Shown here one piece after another: positions 50,389 through 60,157 of a DNA stretch of 64,000 nt (its first letter is position 1; every line of letters starts with the position of its first letter). The notes beneath the pieces were generated by a model. That model was not told the origin of the DNA. It saw only the letters and a program-made list of their open reading frames with translations, and searched no databases. Source of the DNA: Paenibacillus flagellatus (GTDB taxonomy: Bacteria; Bacillota; Bacilli; Paenibacillales; NBRC-103111); NCBI RefSeq assembly GCF_003217775.1, contig NZ_QJVJ01000002.1:558001-622000 (forward strand), read 5' to 3'. The translations under genes were made by a program, and so were the position numbers.

Positions 50389-52041
50389 ATGGATCAACGG
50401 GTAAGCCGCAGAAAAATGTTGACCGCTCTCGCTTCGGCGGGAGCGGCGGTTGTAGCGGGAGCCGCGCTTAATGGCGGCGCAGCCGGGCTCGTGCGGGCGG
50501 ACGGCGCGGGCGTGACGGGAGCGGTATACGGCGGAGGAGGAACGCTGCTGGCGGACGATTCGATCATCGTGACCACGATTGCGGAATTGAAGGCGATGAC
50601 GGATCCGGGCGCGGACGCCGTCTACTTCGTCCGCGACGAGGAGCGGGAAGGATATTTCGTCTTCGATCCGGCGGACGTTTCGACTCCGGACAACGGCGGC
50701 ACCGTGCTGGTCTCCTCCTCGGGCGACCGTTTCTTCCGGATCGTGGAGAACGGGATATTGAATGTGAAATGGTTTGGAGCGAAAGGCGACCATGTGCCGG
50801 GCGGCGCACTGGGAACGGACGATACCGCGGCCATCGCCGCGGCGGCGGGTGCGCTTCAAGTCGGGCAAACGTTGTTTTTCCCGCGCGGGTATTACAGAAC
50901 CACCTCCACGATCGCGATCGGCCACACCGTCTCGCTGGACTCGGACGAAGCCGTTCTCGTCGCCGACCATAACGGCGTGTGTCTGCAATTGATGCCGGCA
51001 ACGAGAAGCAATTTCGGGGACGGGGAGTACGTCAGGCTTCGCTTGAACGTATCGTTCCTGAAGCGGGTGCCCGATTACGCGCAGGCAAGCGTCGCGCTCC
51101 GGATCGTCAACAGCTATTACGGCTGTTTTACGGTCGGGCGCATCAAAGGGTTTACGACCGGCATTCTGCTCACGGCGGACACCGTGAACGGACAAGCGAA
51201 AGGCTCCGCCTACAATACGTTCTACTTGGGCCGGATCGAGAACTGCCAGACGGGGATCGAGCTGCGGAGCACGGCGACGGGGTGGGTGACCGAAAACAGC
51301 TTCTACGGCGGCTCCTTCGGCGGCCAGGCGGCGGCGGGCGCCACCCATATTTTCGTGAACGGCAACAATATCGGCTACAACAACAATAACAAGTTTTTCA
51401 ACCAGAGTTTGGAAGGGTTTCACGAGACGGGCATCCGCGTGACGGGAGCGGCCAACAACTGCTTTTACGAAACCCGGCTGGAGATGCCGCACGCCGTATG
51501 GATCGCCGATTTCGGAACGAACACGCAATCGAACAAGCTCATTTCGTCCGGCGTCGGCGGCAAGCCGGACAAAATTTCGGATGTCGGGCGATACAACCGG
51601 ATGTCCTCGGCCAGCTTGCCCGCCAAATATGTGGAATATTTCGACGGCGTTTACTTCACGTTCGTCAAGCCCGGCACGACGATGACCCCGATCAACGGGT
51701 TTCCGCAAATTCCGGTCGGGCCGAAGCCGACCAAGTACGTTTCGAGCACGTCCGCAACGATCGAGCTGGACTTGTCCGTCGCGACGTATCACATTATATC
51801 CGTCAACACCGACGTCACGTCCATCCAGTTCTCGAACCTGCCGACGTTGTTCCGCGGATGCGAGGTGACGGTTCAATTGATCCAGAACGCTTCCTCCGGT
51901 TATTCGATCGGCGGATTTCCGGCGGAATGGAAATTCGGCAGCCGTTCCTCGGCTCCCGCGAAGCGAGCGTTCGGAACCGACATCTACACGCTCTTGTACG
52001 ACGGCAGCCGCTTTGTCGTCATGCAGCAGTACAGCTCCTAA
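50389..52041 (+). CDS. Tat-type secreted right-handed beta-helix protein
   Basis: The 550-residue protein has a twin-arginine-like signal: SRRKML at residues 6-11, then ALASAGAAVVAGAALNGGAA and a cleavage site near VRA/DG. That suggests folded export. The block VKWFGAKGDHVPGGALGTDD (about 125-145) is the Pectate_lyase_3 signature seen in pectate lyases and phage tail spikes; many Asn-rich turns follow (NGNNIGYNNNNKFFNQS). The C-terminal 120 residues are a separate beta domain. A polysaccharide lyase or hydrolase role is likely, but no catalytic residues are assigned. GGAGGAA precedes the ATG, 21 bases after the permease gene. Confidence 0.83.
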   Translation: MDQRVSRRKMLTALASAGAAVVAGAALNGGAAGLVRADGAGVTGAVYGGGGTLLADDSIIVTTIAELKAMTDPGADAVYFVRDEEREGYFVFDPADVSTPDNGGTVLVSSSGDRFFRIVENGILNVKWFGAKGDHVPGGALGTDDTAAIAAAAGALQVGQTLFFPRGYYRTTSTIAIGHTVSLDSDEAVLVADHNGVCLQLMPATRSNFGDGEYVRLRLNVSFLKRVPDYAQASVALRIVNSYYGCFTVGRIKGFTTGILLTADTVNGQAKGSAYNTFYLGRIENCQTGIELRSTATGWVTENSFYGGSFGGQAAAGATHIFVNGNNIGYNNNNKFFNQSLEGFHETGIRVTGAANNCFYETRLEMPHAVWIADFGTNTQSNKLISSGVGGKPDKISDVGRYNRMSSASLPAKYVEYFDGVYFTFVKPGTTMTPINGFPQIPVGPKPTKYVSSTSATIELDLSVATYHIISVNTDVTSIQFSNLPTLFRGCEVTVQLIQNASSGYSIGGFPAEWKFGSRSSAPAKRAFGTDIYTLLYDGSRFVVMQQYSS

Positions 52042-52069
52042 AAGACGGAACGGCAAAGGAGTCGAACCG

Positions 52070-53644
52070 ATGAACCGTCATCTGCATGCGGATATCGTCA
52101 TTATCGGAGGGGGTACCGGAGGCGTCGCCGCAGCGCTGGCCGCCGCCCGGATGGGCCGCTCCGTCATCATGACCGAGGAGACCGATTGGATCGGCGGACA
52201 GCTCACGAGTCAGGCGGTTCCGCCCGACGAGCATCCGTGGATCGAGCAATTCGGCTGTACCCGCAGCTACCGGCAATTCCGCAACGGCGTTCGCGCTTAT
52301 TACCGAGACCATTTCCCGATGACGCCGCAAGCGCGCGCCAACGAGCGCCTCAATCCCGGCGGCGGCGGCGTCAGCCGGATTTGCCACGAGCCGCGCGCGG
52401 CGCTCGCCGTGCTGAACCAAATGCTCGCCCCTTACGTGCACAGCGGCTTGCTGACGATTCTGACCCGTCACGCCATCGTATCGGCGGAGACGGACGGCGA
52501 CCGCATCGTCGCCGCCGTCGTCAAGAACGGCGATACCGGTACGCTCGTCACGCTCACCGCGCCGTACTTCATCGACGCGACCGAGTGCGGCGACGTGCTG
52601 CCGCTCGCGGGCGTCGAGTACGTGACCGGCACCGAGTCGCAGGCGCAGACGGGCGAGCCGCATGCGCTCGAGGGCGACGCCGATCCGCTCGACATGCAAG
52701 GCTTCACCCACTGCTTCGCCATGGATTACATCGAGGGCGAGGACCATACGATCGACCGTCCGGCACAGTACGATTTCTGGCGCCAGTACAAAGCCGACTT
52801 CTGGCCGGACAAGCTGCTCAGCTGGACGGGCGTCCGCCCGCATACGCTCGAGACGGTGCAGTACGAGCTGTTCCCGGGCACGGACCGCTACTCGCTGTTC
52901 CATTACCGGCAAATCGTCGACAAGTCGCACTTCGCGCCGGGCACGTTCGCGAGCAACGTGACGCTCGTCAACTGGCCGCAAAACGACTACTGGCTCGGCC
53001 CCGTGTTCGAAGTAAGCGCGGAGGAGCGCGCGAAGCATCTCGAGGGCGCCAAGCAGCTCAGCCTGTCGCTCTTGTACTGGCTGCAGACCGAAGCGCCGCG
53101 TCCGGACGGCAAACAGGGCTATCCGGGACTGCGCCTGCGCCCCGACGTCGTCGGCACCGAGGACGGCCTCGCCATGTACCCGTACATTCGCGAAGCGCGC
53201 CGCATCAAGGCCGAATTCACCGTGCTCGAGCAGCACGTCGCGACCGCCTGCCGTCCCGACGGCAAAGCGGAGACGTTCGAGGACTCGGTCGGCATCGGCT
53301 GCTACCGGATCGACCTGCATCCGAGCACGAGCAACCGGCACTATATCGACATCTCGTCGCTGCCGTTCCAAATTCCGCTCGGCTCGCTCATCCCGGTCCG
53401 GATGAACAACCTGCTGCCGGCCTGCAAAAACTTGGGCGTTACACACATTACGAACGGCTGCTACCGGCTCCATCCGGTCGAGTGGAACATCGGCGAAGCC
53501 GCCGGCTACTTGGCCGCATACAGCTTGGAACGCGGGATCTCGCCGCGCGCGGTGCGGAACGGCAAATCCGATCTCGGCCAATTCCGGCAGCTGCTGACGC
53601 GCGAAGGCGTCGAGCTGTCGTGGCCGGTTACGCGTCCGGTTTGA
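52070..53644 (+). CDS. FAD-dependent oxidoreductase (FAD_oxidored family)
   Basis: This 524-residue flavoprotein has a canonical dinucleotide-binding motif, IIGGGTGGVAAALAAARMG, followed by TDWIGGQLTSQAVPPDEH, the signature of the FAD_oxidored group. PYFIDATECGDVLPLAGVEY and IGEAAGYLAAYSLERG complete the FAD domain. There is no signal peptide. I chose the ATG at 52070 with AAAGGAG eight bases upstream; a longer frame adds 19 non-homologous residues. It is in an importer and polysaccharide operon, like the paralogue at 14899-16464. Homologues are often annotated xanthan-lyase-associated; the reaction is unknown. Confidence 0.87.
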   Translation: MNRHLHADIVIIGGGTGGVAAALAAARMGRSVIMTEETDWIGGQLTSQAVPPDEHPWIEQFGCTRSYRQFRNGVRAYYRDHFPMTPQARANERLNPGGGGVSRICHEPRAALAVLNQMLAPYVHSGLLTILTRHAIVSAETDGDRIVAAVVKNGDTGTLVTLTAPYFIDATECGDVLPLAGVEYVTGTESQAQTGEPHALEGDADPLDMQGFTHCFAMDYIEGEDHTIDRPAQYDFWRQYKADFWPDKLLSWTGVRPHTLETVQYELFPGTDRYSLFHYRQIVDKSHFAPGTFASNVTLVNWPQNDYWLGPVFEVSAEERAKHLEGAKQLSLSLLYWLQTEAPRPDGKQGYPGLRLRPDVVGTEDGLAMYPYIREARRIKAEFTVLEQHVATACRPDGKAETFEDSVGIGCYRIDLHPSTSNRHYIDISSLPFQIPLGSLIPVRMNNLLPACKNLGVTHITNGCYRLHPVEWNIGEAAGYLAAYSLERGISPRAVRNGKSDLGQFRQLLTREGVELSWPVTRPV

Positions 53645-53686
53645 GTCTCGCCACGATTTCGATTACCGAGGAGGAACACGAAGCTC

Positions 53687-55969
53687 ATGACCTTTGTGCA
53701 CCGACCGGACTTGTCCGGCGCCGTTGCCGTAAACGCGATCGCCTCCACGATGGAGGAGTTGGACTACGAGATCGCGACGCAGGGGGATATCGTCGTTTCG
53801 TTTCGGGCCGCCCCCGGGCTTTACCAGTTGTCGATTATCGCCGATGCCACCGGATTCGATTGGGAGCGATTATATGTCAATTTGTTCTCTTACCAGAACA
53901 GAGGACAGCGAACCGGTCCGTGGGACTTTCATCCGACGGAAGGCGCAAGGGCGCTTCTTCCGAGCTACTGGGTCCATGTGGACGATCGGCCGGTCGGACT
54001 GTGGTATTTTCAGCGCGTGTCGGTCGACGATTTGACGCATAGGCGATTTCGAGGAAGGATGGCTTTTTATATCGGGGAGGAAGGAGCGCACAGGCTGCAG
54101 CTGCGCCCCTACAACGACGACGGGAATATACGCTGGCTGTCCGCTCTTCTCGAGACGGACCCGGATGACCGGTTGGGCGAAACGCCGGATGTGCCGGCGG
54201 ATTGGTTCGAGCGCTGCCCGGCGGCCGAATGGCGCGATCCGGCGTATTGGCGGAGCATGAGGAACCGGCTCTCCGGCAGCGGCCGCGAATACGAGGAAGC
54301 TTTGCTGGAAACCTTCGAATGGCTGTCCGATGCGAACAATCGGACGCCGGAGACGCTCCCGCTTCTCGTCGCCCACTATCGGCTGACGAACGACAAGTCG
54401 GCTTTGGCCGCGGCTTCGACGGTTATCGAACGCGCGCTTCTCGCCGAGCATTGGGGAAACCCGAAGCCGGACGGGTACGGACATGACGGGGATATGAGCG
54501 CGATGTACGTCATGTGGGGGCTCACGCACGCGTACCACGCCCTGTACGACCTTCTGGACGACGATACGAGAAGCCGAATGCTCGACAAGCTCGCTCTTCA
54601 AGGGACGCGGTTTTTCGAGAAGGCGCTGCTTTACCGGGACTATTGGGGAGGATCGCTGCTTCAGGATCACGGCTGGCGTTCGCTGTTCGGCTTCGGGAGC
54701 GCGGCGATTCATCTGCTGGGTCTCGTTCCCGAAGCTTCCTTGTGGGCCGCTTATGTCATTCCGCGAATCGACAGAAGCTTGGCGGCGATGCCGAAGGACG
54801 GCGTCATCCCCGCCAGCTCGCATTTCAGCCTCGCCTTGTATACGGAGCTGACGGTACCTTACCGGAATGCGCTGCTCAAGCTGACGGGCCGGGACATTTA
54901 CCGCGACGAAGCTTTTCCTCGGATCGTCGATTATGTGTCGGCCGTCGTTCGCGAAGCGGACCGGACCTTGGTCGGCTGGGGCAGAGACAAAACGCATCTT
55001 GTCGGGGGGAGCGCCTTTTTGAATACGATCGCTTCCGTCCACCGGGATCGGCGCGCCGCCTACCTCGTGCGGTTGCTGCGCGGCAAGCGGATGAACGCGT
55101 TTTATGCGAGGCCGGAAGAGATGTCGTATTACGGGGATGCGCTGTGGGGACTTCTGACTCACGACGAGACGGTAACACCTCTCGACGAGCCGGAGCGGCC
55201 GGCGGAAATGCGCCATTACGAAGATAGCGGCGTCGTCCATTACCGCGACGAGGAGCAGGACTTGGTCCTGTCGGTCAAGTGCGGCCCGTCCATGGGATAC
55301 AACGCCTACCGCCGTGCCATGGGAGCGTGCGACCGTCTCGGCTTGGGGCCCGACGCCGGACACTTTATGATCGCGGCGAAAGGAGAGCCCTTCCTCGTGA
55401 CTCCGGACGGCGGCTACAGCCTGCGAACCGAAATCCGATCCTGTCTTCTCGTTAACGGGAAAGGGCAGAAGGACGACGTCGGCTATACGATGTCCATCCC
55501 GTCTTACCGGTACCACGGGGAAGAAATGGAATCGGCGTACTGGGACGAGTGTCGGGGGAAGGGCGGAATACGGCTCAATCTGGCTTCCGCTTACCCCGAA
55601 GAAGCGGGAATCGCTTCTTACGGCAGAGAGTTTATTCTCGAGAAGGGCAGGCCGATCGTGGTGCGCGACCATATCGTCATGAACGCGCCGAATAGGCTCT
55701 CCTGGCTGTTCCAGACGCAGAGGGAGCACGCGCCGCGGATCGCCGGCTTGACGTGCACGCTGGGGCGGGAAGGGGGTACGGGCATGACGATCGTCCCCCG
55801 CCCGCTTCACTTGGACTTGAACGCAGCGGTGAACGAGACCCCGGTCGTCTGGTCTTATGTGAGTCCCAGCGGATTCCGGCCGTTCGATACGATTCGCTAC
55901 GATACCGTGCGAAGCGTGCGCTGCGCCGTCGTCGAATTCGTTTTTGCGCCGACGGTTTTGGCACGTTGA
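53687..55969 (+). CDS. Heparinase-II/III-like protein, probable polysaccharide lyase
   Basis: This 760-residue protein has an N-terminal beta domain (1-170), an alpha-toroid-like middle (about 190-500: LPLLVAHYRLTNDKSALAAAS; GHDGDMSAMYVMWGLTHAYH; GGSLLQDHGWRSLFGFGSAA) and a C-terminal beta-sandwich (from about 510). In the last, SVKCGPSMGYNAYRRAMGAC followed by DAGHFMIAAKGEPFLVTPDG resembles the heparinase II/III C-terminal block. No signal peptide is seen, so it would act inside the cell on imported oligosaccharides. GAGGAGG precedes the ATG, 42 bases after the oxidoreductase. The lyase assignment is by fold resemblance and is uncertain; a glycoside hydrolase of a related toroid family is possible. 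Confidence 0.65.
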   Translation: MTFVHRPDLSGAVAVNAIASTMEELDYEIATQGDIVVSFRAAPGLYQLSIIADATGFDWERLYVNLFSYQNRGQRTGPWDFHPTEGARALLPSYWVHVDDRPVGLWYFQRVSVDDLTHRRFRGRMAFYIGEEGAHRLQLRPYNDDGNIRWLSALLETDPDDRLGETPDVPADWFERCPAAEWRDPAYWRSMRNRLSGSGREYEEALLETFEWLSDANNRTPETLPLLVAHYRLTNDKSALAAASTVIERALLAEHWGNPKPDGYGHDGDMSAMYVMWGLTHAYHALYDLLDDDTRSRMLDKLALQGTRFFEKALLYRDYWGGSLLQDHGWRSLFGFGSAAIHLLGLVPEASLWAAYVIPRIDRSLAAMPKDGVIPASSHFSLALYTELTVPYRNALLKLTGRDIYRDEAFPRIVDYVSAVVREADRTLVGWGRDKTHLVGGSAFLNTIASVHRDRRAAYLVRLLRGKRMNAFYARPEEMSYYGDALWGLLTHDETVTPLDEPERPAEMRHYEDSGVVHYRDEEQDLVLSVKCGPSMGYNAYRRAMGACDRLGLGPDAGHFMIAAKGEPFLVTPDGGYSLRTEIRSCLLVNGKGQKDDVGYTMSIPSYRYHGEEMESAYWDECRGKGGIRLNLASAYPEEAGIASYGREFILEKGRPIVVRDHIVMNAPNRLSWLFQTQREHAPRIAGLTCTLGREGGTGMTIVPRPLHLDLNAAVNETPVVWSYVSPSGFRPFDTIRYDTVRSVRCAVVEFVFAPTVLAR

Positions 55970-56023
55970 AGGACGCAATCGACGGCAAGCAAGCGTTTGA
56001 CTGTGACGGATAAACGAGCTTGG

Positions 56024-56064
56024 GCTGCGGCAAGTCGCTTGAAGCGACAGGCCGCGGCCTTTTT
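56024..56064 (+). terminator. Terminator ending the polysaccharide operon
   Basis: GCTGCGGC (56024-56031) pairs with GCCGCGGC (56051-56058), with GTCGCT pairing AGCGAC inside, followed by C and T5. It lies 55 bases after the stop of the heparinase-like gene. Confidence 0.75.
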
Positions 56065-56120
56065 GGTATAGTGGTAGAAAGCGATCTATCGCCGATTCAC
56101 CGGGAAAGGAAGGAACCGAC

Positions 56121-56987
56121 ATGCTGTTTCCATACGACAATCCGATGCCGATCCGGATCGGTTACAAGTACTCGCTCCCCGTCCATAGCTCCTACGCCAC
56201 GTACCACTCGCACCCGCAGTGCGAAATTTATTACTTTCACGGAGGCTCCTGCACGTTCGTGATCGGAGACCGGCTGTACGTCATGACGCCCGGGGATTTG
56301 ATCATCATGGACGGCATGACGCTGCATTTTCCCAAAATCGACCCGGCGGTCGCCTATACCCGCACGACGATTCATTTCGACCGGAGCTACGTGGAGGGGC
56401 TGCTGACGCTGCCGGCGCCGATCGATCTGCTCGGCCCGTTCGACCGGCTGCGCAACCACGTCATCAATCTGAACGAAGCGGAGCGGGACGAAGTCGAAGC
56501 GATGCTGCAGCGGCTTCATGAGCTCGGCGCCGTGAAAGCGCCGGTTTCGTACAACCGGTTTTGCCTGCACTTCGCCGATCTGCTCCTGTTCATTTACGAA
56601 CGATGCGAGCGATCGCTCGCGGAGCCGCGAAAGCCGTTGTCCGAAAAAGAGAAGAACGTGCAAAAAATCATCTCGTATATCGAAGCCCATTACGAGCAGG
56701 ATATTCATTTGGACGGGCTGGAGAGCGAGCTGCATTTGGACAAGCATTATTTGTCGCGCATTTTCAAGGAGGTGACCGGCGTTACGATCTTTACCCACCT
56801 GTATACGCGCCGGATCAATCAAGCTCAGCTCCTGTTTATGATCGAGCCGAATGAAACCGTTACCAACGTGTGCTACCGGGTCGGTTTCAAGCATTTGCCC
56901 CATTTCAGCCGCATTTTCAAAAAATACGTCGGCCTGACGCCGGAGTCGTTCCGCAAGACAAGGCCGAAAGTCGGCAAGGAGAGTTAA
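56121..56987 (+). CDS. AraC family transcriptional regulator with cupin sensor
   Basis: The 288-residue regulator has an N-terminal cupin effector domain (about 20-110: YHSHPQCEIYYFHGGSCTFV; MTPGDLIIMDGMTLHFPK) and a C-terminal pair of helix-turn-helix motifs (about 185-285: LESELHLDKHYLSRIFKEVT; VCYRVGFKHLPHFSRIFKKY). Such proteins bind a sugar or related effector and activate adjacent catabolic genes. A -10-like TATAGT lies at 56067-56072 and GAAAGGAAGG precedes the ATG. It sits between the polysaccharide operon and the propeller/importer operon and could control either. Confidence 0.9.
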   Translation: MLFPYDNPMPIRIGYKYSLPVHSSYATYHSHPQCEIYYFHGGSCTFVIGDRLYVMTPGDLIIMDGMTLHFPKIDPAVAYTRTTIHFDRSYVEGLLTLPAPIDLLGPFDRLRNHVINLNEAERDEVEAMLQRLHELGAVKAPVSYNRFCLHFADLLLFIYERCERSLAEPRKPLSEKEKNVQKIISYIEAHYEQDIHLDGLESELHLDKHYLSRIFKEVTGVTIFTHLYTRRINQAQLLFMIEPNETVTNVCYRVGFKHLPHFSRIFKKYVGLTPESFRKTRPKVGKES

Positions 56988-57147
56988 ACCGTTCGCTCGT
57001 TAACGCCTAATGGCAGTTAAGCCCGGCAGCGCTTTATTTGTTACACTGAACCTACAGGATGCTTACCGGATTTCCCGGCTCCGGCCCGCGATGAAAGCGT
57101 TGTCCGTACGAGCCGAGCGGAGATCGGAGCAGGGGAGGGGACAACGA

Positions 57148-59982
57148 ATGAAGCGGAAGAAGAGCCGGGTTTTTTCATGGGCGTTTGCGCTTGCACTGGC
57201 CGTCGCCTGTTCGAGCGCGGCACCCGTCCGGGCGGGGGCGGAGGAAGCCGCGTCCGCGGCAGGCGGCGTTTTGTCCAACGGCGGCTTCGAGGCCGGGACG
57301 GTCGACGGCGGCGTGCCCGGATGGGGACCGGATGGAGCGGCCGATCGCGTAAGCGTTTCCGAGACGGTCTATGCGGAAGGAAAGCGAAGCCTCCGGATTA
57401 CGGATCACTCGCCGACGCAAAGCTTCGGCGCGATAAGCGACCCCGTGCCGGCCGCACCGTTCGACAACGTCGTGCTGAACGTGAAGGTCCGCCCGGAAAG
57501 CGGCGGCGGAGGGAAGGTCGATCTCCGATTTTACGACGCCGCGGGCAAGCCGCTCTCCGTCGTAAGCGGACTCGTGAGCGGCCCCGCCGGTCAATGGAGC
57601 GATCTCCGGGTGGCGGCCTCGGCGCCGAAGGACGGAGCGACGGTGCGGGTGGCGATTTATTTTCCGAACGAGAGCGCGGGCACCCTGTATGCGGACGATG
57701 CCCGGTTGGCCGTATCGCCCCTTCCGGGAACGGTTACGAACCTCGGTCCGCAGTCGACGGCGCTGACGATCATGACGGGCGCCTACGGGAAAGACAAGGA
57801 CGGCCGCGACGTGATGTACACGGTCGTGCAGGGCGACCCGGCCCGGCTCGTCGTGACGGACGTCGCGACGAAACAGATTCGGAGCGAATATCCGCTCGTC
57901 GCCGCGGACGGAGGCAATTCGACGGCGGCGTGGGCGATTACGGTCGCCTCCGACAACAAGGCGTACGCGGGCAGCACGCCGAACGGCACGTTGTTCCAGT
58001 ACGATCCCGAGCGCGAATCGGTGCGCGCGATCGGCAAGCCGGTCGCTTCCGATACGGTCATCTGGACGCTCGTGCCCGGACCGGACGGGAAAGTGTACGG
58101 GGGCACCGGCTACTCCCAGTCGCTCATCGAGTACGATCCCGCACTTGACCGAACCCGGGTGCTGGCGTCGTTCAAGACGTCGTCCAAGGAGCAGCACATC
58201 CGCAGCCTCGCCTACGATCCGGACCGCAACGCGATCTACGTCGGAGGGGCCGACGTCGCCAAGCTGTACCGGTACGACCTGACGACCGGCGCGAAGACAC
58301 CGCTCACGATACCCGAATTCGCGGGGAAAACGAGCGTGTACGATCTGCGCTACACGGCGGGCAAGCTGTTCGTCCGGGCCGATCCGGGACCGGTCATGTT
58401 CGTCTACGACCCGGCGACGCAGACGTGGCCGGTCAAAAACGAAACGGCTTACAACGCCCGCGGATTTTCTCCCGTCTCGCCGGATAACCGGGTGTTCTAC
58501 ACGTTTTACGAGACGATGCCGGACGGCAGGCAGCAATGGTCGCTCTACGCATACGACGTCGCGACCGGCGCGTACGGCTCGCTCGGCGTCGACGTCAAAG
58601 GAGCGGGCGTAGCGTTCGGCTACGTGCGATTGAACGATCCCGACTTCCCGGGGGTCACCTTGACGGGACTGGCGGGCAACGGAGGCCGGGCGTTTTACTA
58701 CAACCTGGAAACCGGGCGGCTCGACACGCCGGAGCTCGATTTGCCGCCGCAATTCGTCGAGCTGTACAACATCGGGAAAAGCTCGGACGGCAAAATGCTG
58801 TCTTCGGGCTTCATATCCGGCGGCGGGCTCGGCCTGTACGACCCCTTGACCGGCACGACGGAACGGAAGCCGTCGCTCGGGCAGGTGGAAGGGTTCGGAT
58901 CGCTGAACGGAAACATGTACTTCGGCGTCTACCCGAGGGCGACGATTTTCGAATACGACCCGTCGAAGCCGTGGAACCGCACCGATCCGTCCGCGCCGAA
59001 CAATCCGCTCCGCCTCGGCCAGCTCGGCGACGAGCAGGACCGCCCGCTGAGCATGGTCGGAGTCGAAGAGACGAATAAGCTGTACATCGGCACGTACCCG
59101 ATTGCGGGGAAAACCGGAGGCGCGCTGTCGATCTATGACGCGACCGCCAAAACGTTCACGGTGCGCCGGAACATCGTTCCGGATCATTCGATCAACTCGC
59201 TGCTGTACAAGGACGGCAAGCTGTACATGGGAACGGGCGACATGTCGGCGGGCGGAGGCGGCGGCAAAATCGCGGTGTACGACACGGCGACCGGGACGGT
59301 CGAGCGCGAGCTCGTGCCCGCGCCGGGCAAAAAGGCGGTAACGTCGCTTATCTGGGGGCCGGACGGGAACATTTGGGGCATGGCGCTCGGCGTGCTGTTC
59401 GTTTACGATCCCGCGGCGGATCGGATCGTCTACCGCGACGACAAATTCCCCGCGGCCGACTACGCGCATACGAATCCGGGGCTGATGGTCGGCAAGGACG
59501 GCAACGTGTACGGCTCGATTTTCCTCGGCTATGTAGCCGACAAAACGTATACGAGCAAAATGTTCGTCGTGGACGCGGCGACGAAACAAATGACGATCAT
59601 CGCGGAAGGCAACGTCGAGAAGCTGACGATGGACGATTTCGGCCACTTTTATTTCAAGTACGGCAGCGAGCTGATGCGGTATAGCGATCCGAAGCTCGTG
59701 ACGCGGCTGACGGGCATCGAGTTTGCCGAGCGGAACGTGCGTCTTGCGGTCGGCGACAGCTACCCGCTGCAAGCGATCGGACGGCTCTCCGACGGAAGCG
59801 CGATCGCTTTGCGCAGCGGAGTCGCGTACGCTTCGAAAAACGAAAGCGTAGCCGGGGCGGCCGAATCGGGAGGTCTGCTCGCCCGCAAGCCGGGATCGAC
59901 GGTGATTACGGCGACATTCGGCGGCATGAAGGCGGAGATGAAAGTCGTCGTCGATCCGAAGCCGAAGCCGGGCAAACCGTAA
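57148..59982 (+). CDS. Large secreted beta-propeller protein with Ig-like domain
   Basis: This 944-residue exported protein has a signal peptide, MKRKKSRVFSWAFALALAVA, with a cysteine just after it (AVACSSAA) that could be a lipobox. Residues 40-185 form a carbohydrate-binding-like sandwich (VLSNGGFEAGTVDGGVPGW). Residues about 190-840 hold many repeats ending in forms such as LVYDPA, LIEYDPA, RYDLTTG and LFVYDPAADRI, typical of a seven- or eight-bladed beta-propeller. The C-terminal 100 residues (LTGIEFAERNVRLAVGDSYP; STVITATFGGMKAEMKVVV) are a bacterial Ig-like domain. GGGAGGGG precedes the ATG at 57148. No enzyme motif is seen; polysaccharide binding or lyase activity is possible. Confidence 0.85.
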   Translation: MKRKKSRVFSWAFALALAVACSSAAPVRAGAEEAASAAGGVLSNGGFEAGTVDGGVPGWGPDGAADRVSVSETVYAEGKRSLRITDHSPTQSFGAISDPVPAAPFDNVVLNVKVRPESGGGGKVDLRFYDAAGKPLSVVSGLVSGPAGQWSDLRVAASAPKDGATVRVAIYFPNESAGTLYADDARLAVSPLPGTVTNLGPQSTALTIMTGAYGKDKDGRDVMYTVVQGDPARLVVTDVATKQIRSEYPLVAADGGNSTAAWAITVASDNKAYAGSTPNGTLFQYDPERESVRAIGKPVASDTVIWTLVPGPDGKVYGGTGYSQSLIEYDPALDRTRVLASFKTSSKEQHIRSLAYDPDRNAIYVGGADVAKLYRYDLTTGAKTPLTIPEFAGKTSVYDLRYTAGKLFVRADPGPVMFVYDPATQTWPVKNETAYNARGFSPVSPDNRVFYTFYETMPDGRQQWSLYAYDVATGAYGSLGVDVKGAGVAFGYVRLNDPDFPGVTLTGLAGNGGRAFYYNLETGRLDTPELDLPPQFVELYNIGKSSDGKMLSSGFISGGGLGLYDPLTGTTERKPSLGQVEGFGSLNGNMYFGVYPRATIFEYDPSKPWNRTDPSAPNNPLRLGQLGDEQDRPLSMVGVEETNKLYIGTYPIAGKTGGALSIYDATAKTFTVRRNIVPDHSINSLLYKDGKLYMGTGDMSAGGGGGKIAVYDTATGTVERELVPAPGKKAVTSLIWGPDGNIWGMALGVLFVYDPAADRIVYRDDKFPAADYAHTNPGLMVGKDGNVYGSIFLGYVADKTYTSKMFVVDAATKQMTIIAEGNVEKLTMDDFGHFYFKYGSELMRYSDPKLVTRLTGIEFAERNVRLAVGDSYPLQAIGRLSDGSAIALRSGVAYASKNESVAGAAESGGLLARKPGSTVITATFGGMKAEMKVVVDPKPKPGKP

Positions 59983-60030
59983 CGGCCGAGAAGCCGGCCG
60001 GTCCGTCGGCGGCGCAAGCGATGCGAATGC

Positions 60031-60064
60031 GGGCGAAGGGCCGCCGGGGAGCGGCTTTTCGCCC
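60031..60064 (+). terminator. Strong hairpin after the propeller gene
   Basis: GGGCGAA (60031-60037) pairs with TTCGCCC (60058-60064), and CCGC with GCGG inside. No U run follows, so termination is uncertain. Confidence 0.45.
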
Positions 60065-60074
60065 TAAACGCTCG

Positions 60075-60104
60075 TTGCCATCAACCAATAAATACTGGTA
60101 TACG
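60075..60104 (+). promoter_or_regulatory. Candidate SigA promoter of the last importer operon
   Basis: TTGCCA (60075-60080) and an extended -10, TG-TATACG (60096-60104), are 18 bases apart. They precede the first permease by about 54 bases. Confidence 0.45.
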
Positions 60105-60157
60105 ACAGGACTGTAAGATAATCAACCGGATTACACATAATGGGGGACTTGGAACGT

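Noticed and set aside
49561-52056. 831-codon antisense frame across the permease and beta-helix genes
   Set aside because: It spans two convincing genes on the other strand and lacks any domain or ribosome binding site.
53870-56140. 756-codon antisense frame under the heparinase-like gene
   Set aside because: No recognisable motif; the plus-strand gene is in an operon with good ribosome binding sites.
57175-59772. 865-codon antisense frame under the propeller gene
   Set aside because: No family resemblance and Arg/His-rich composition; the plus strand has a signal peptide, repeats and a ribosome binding site.
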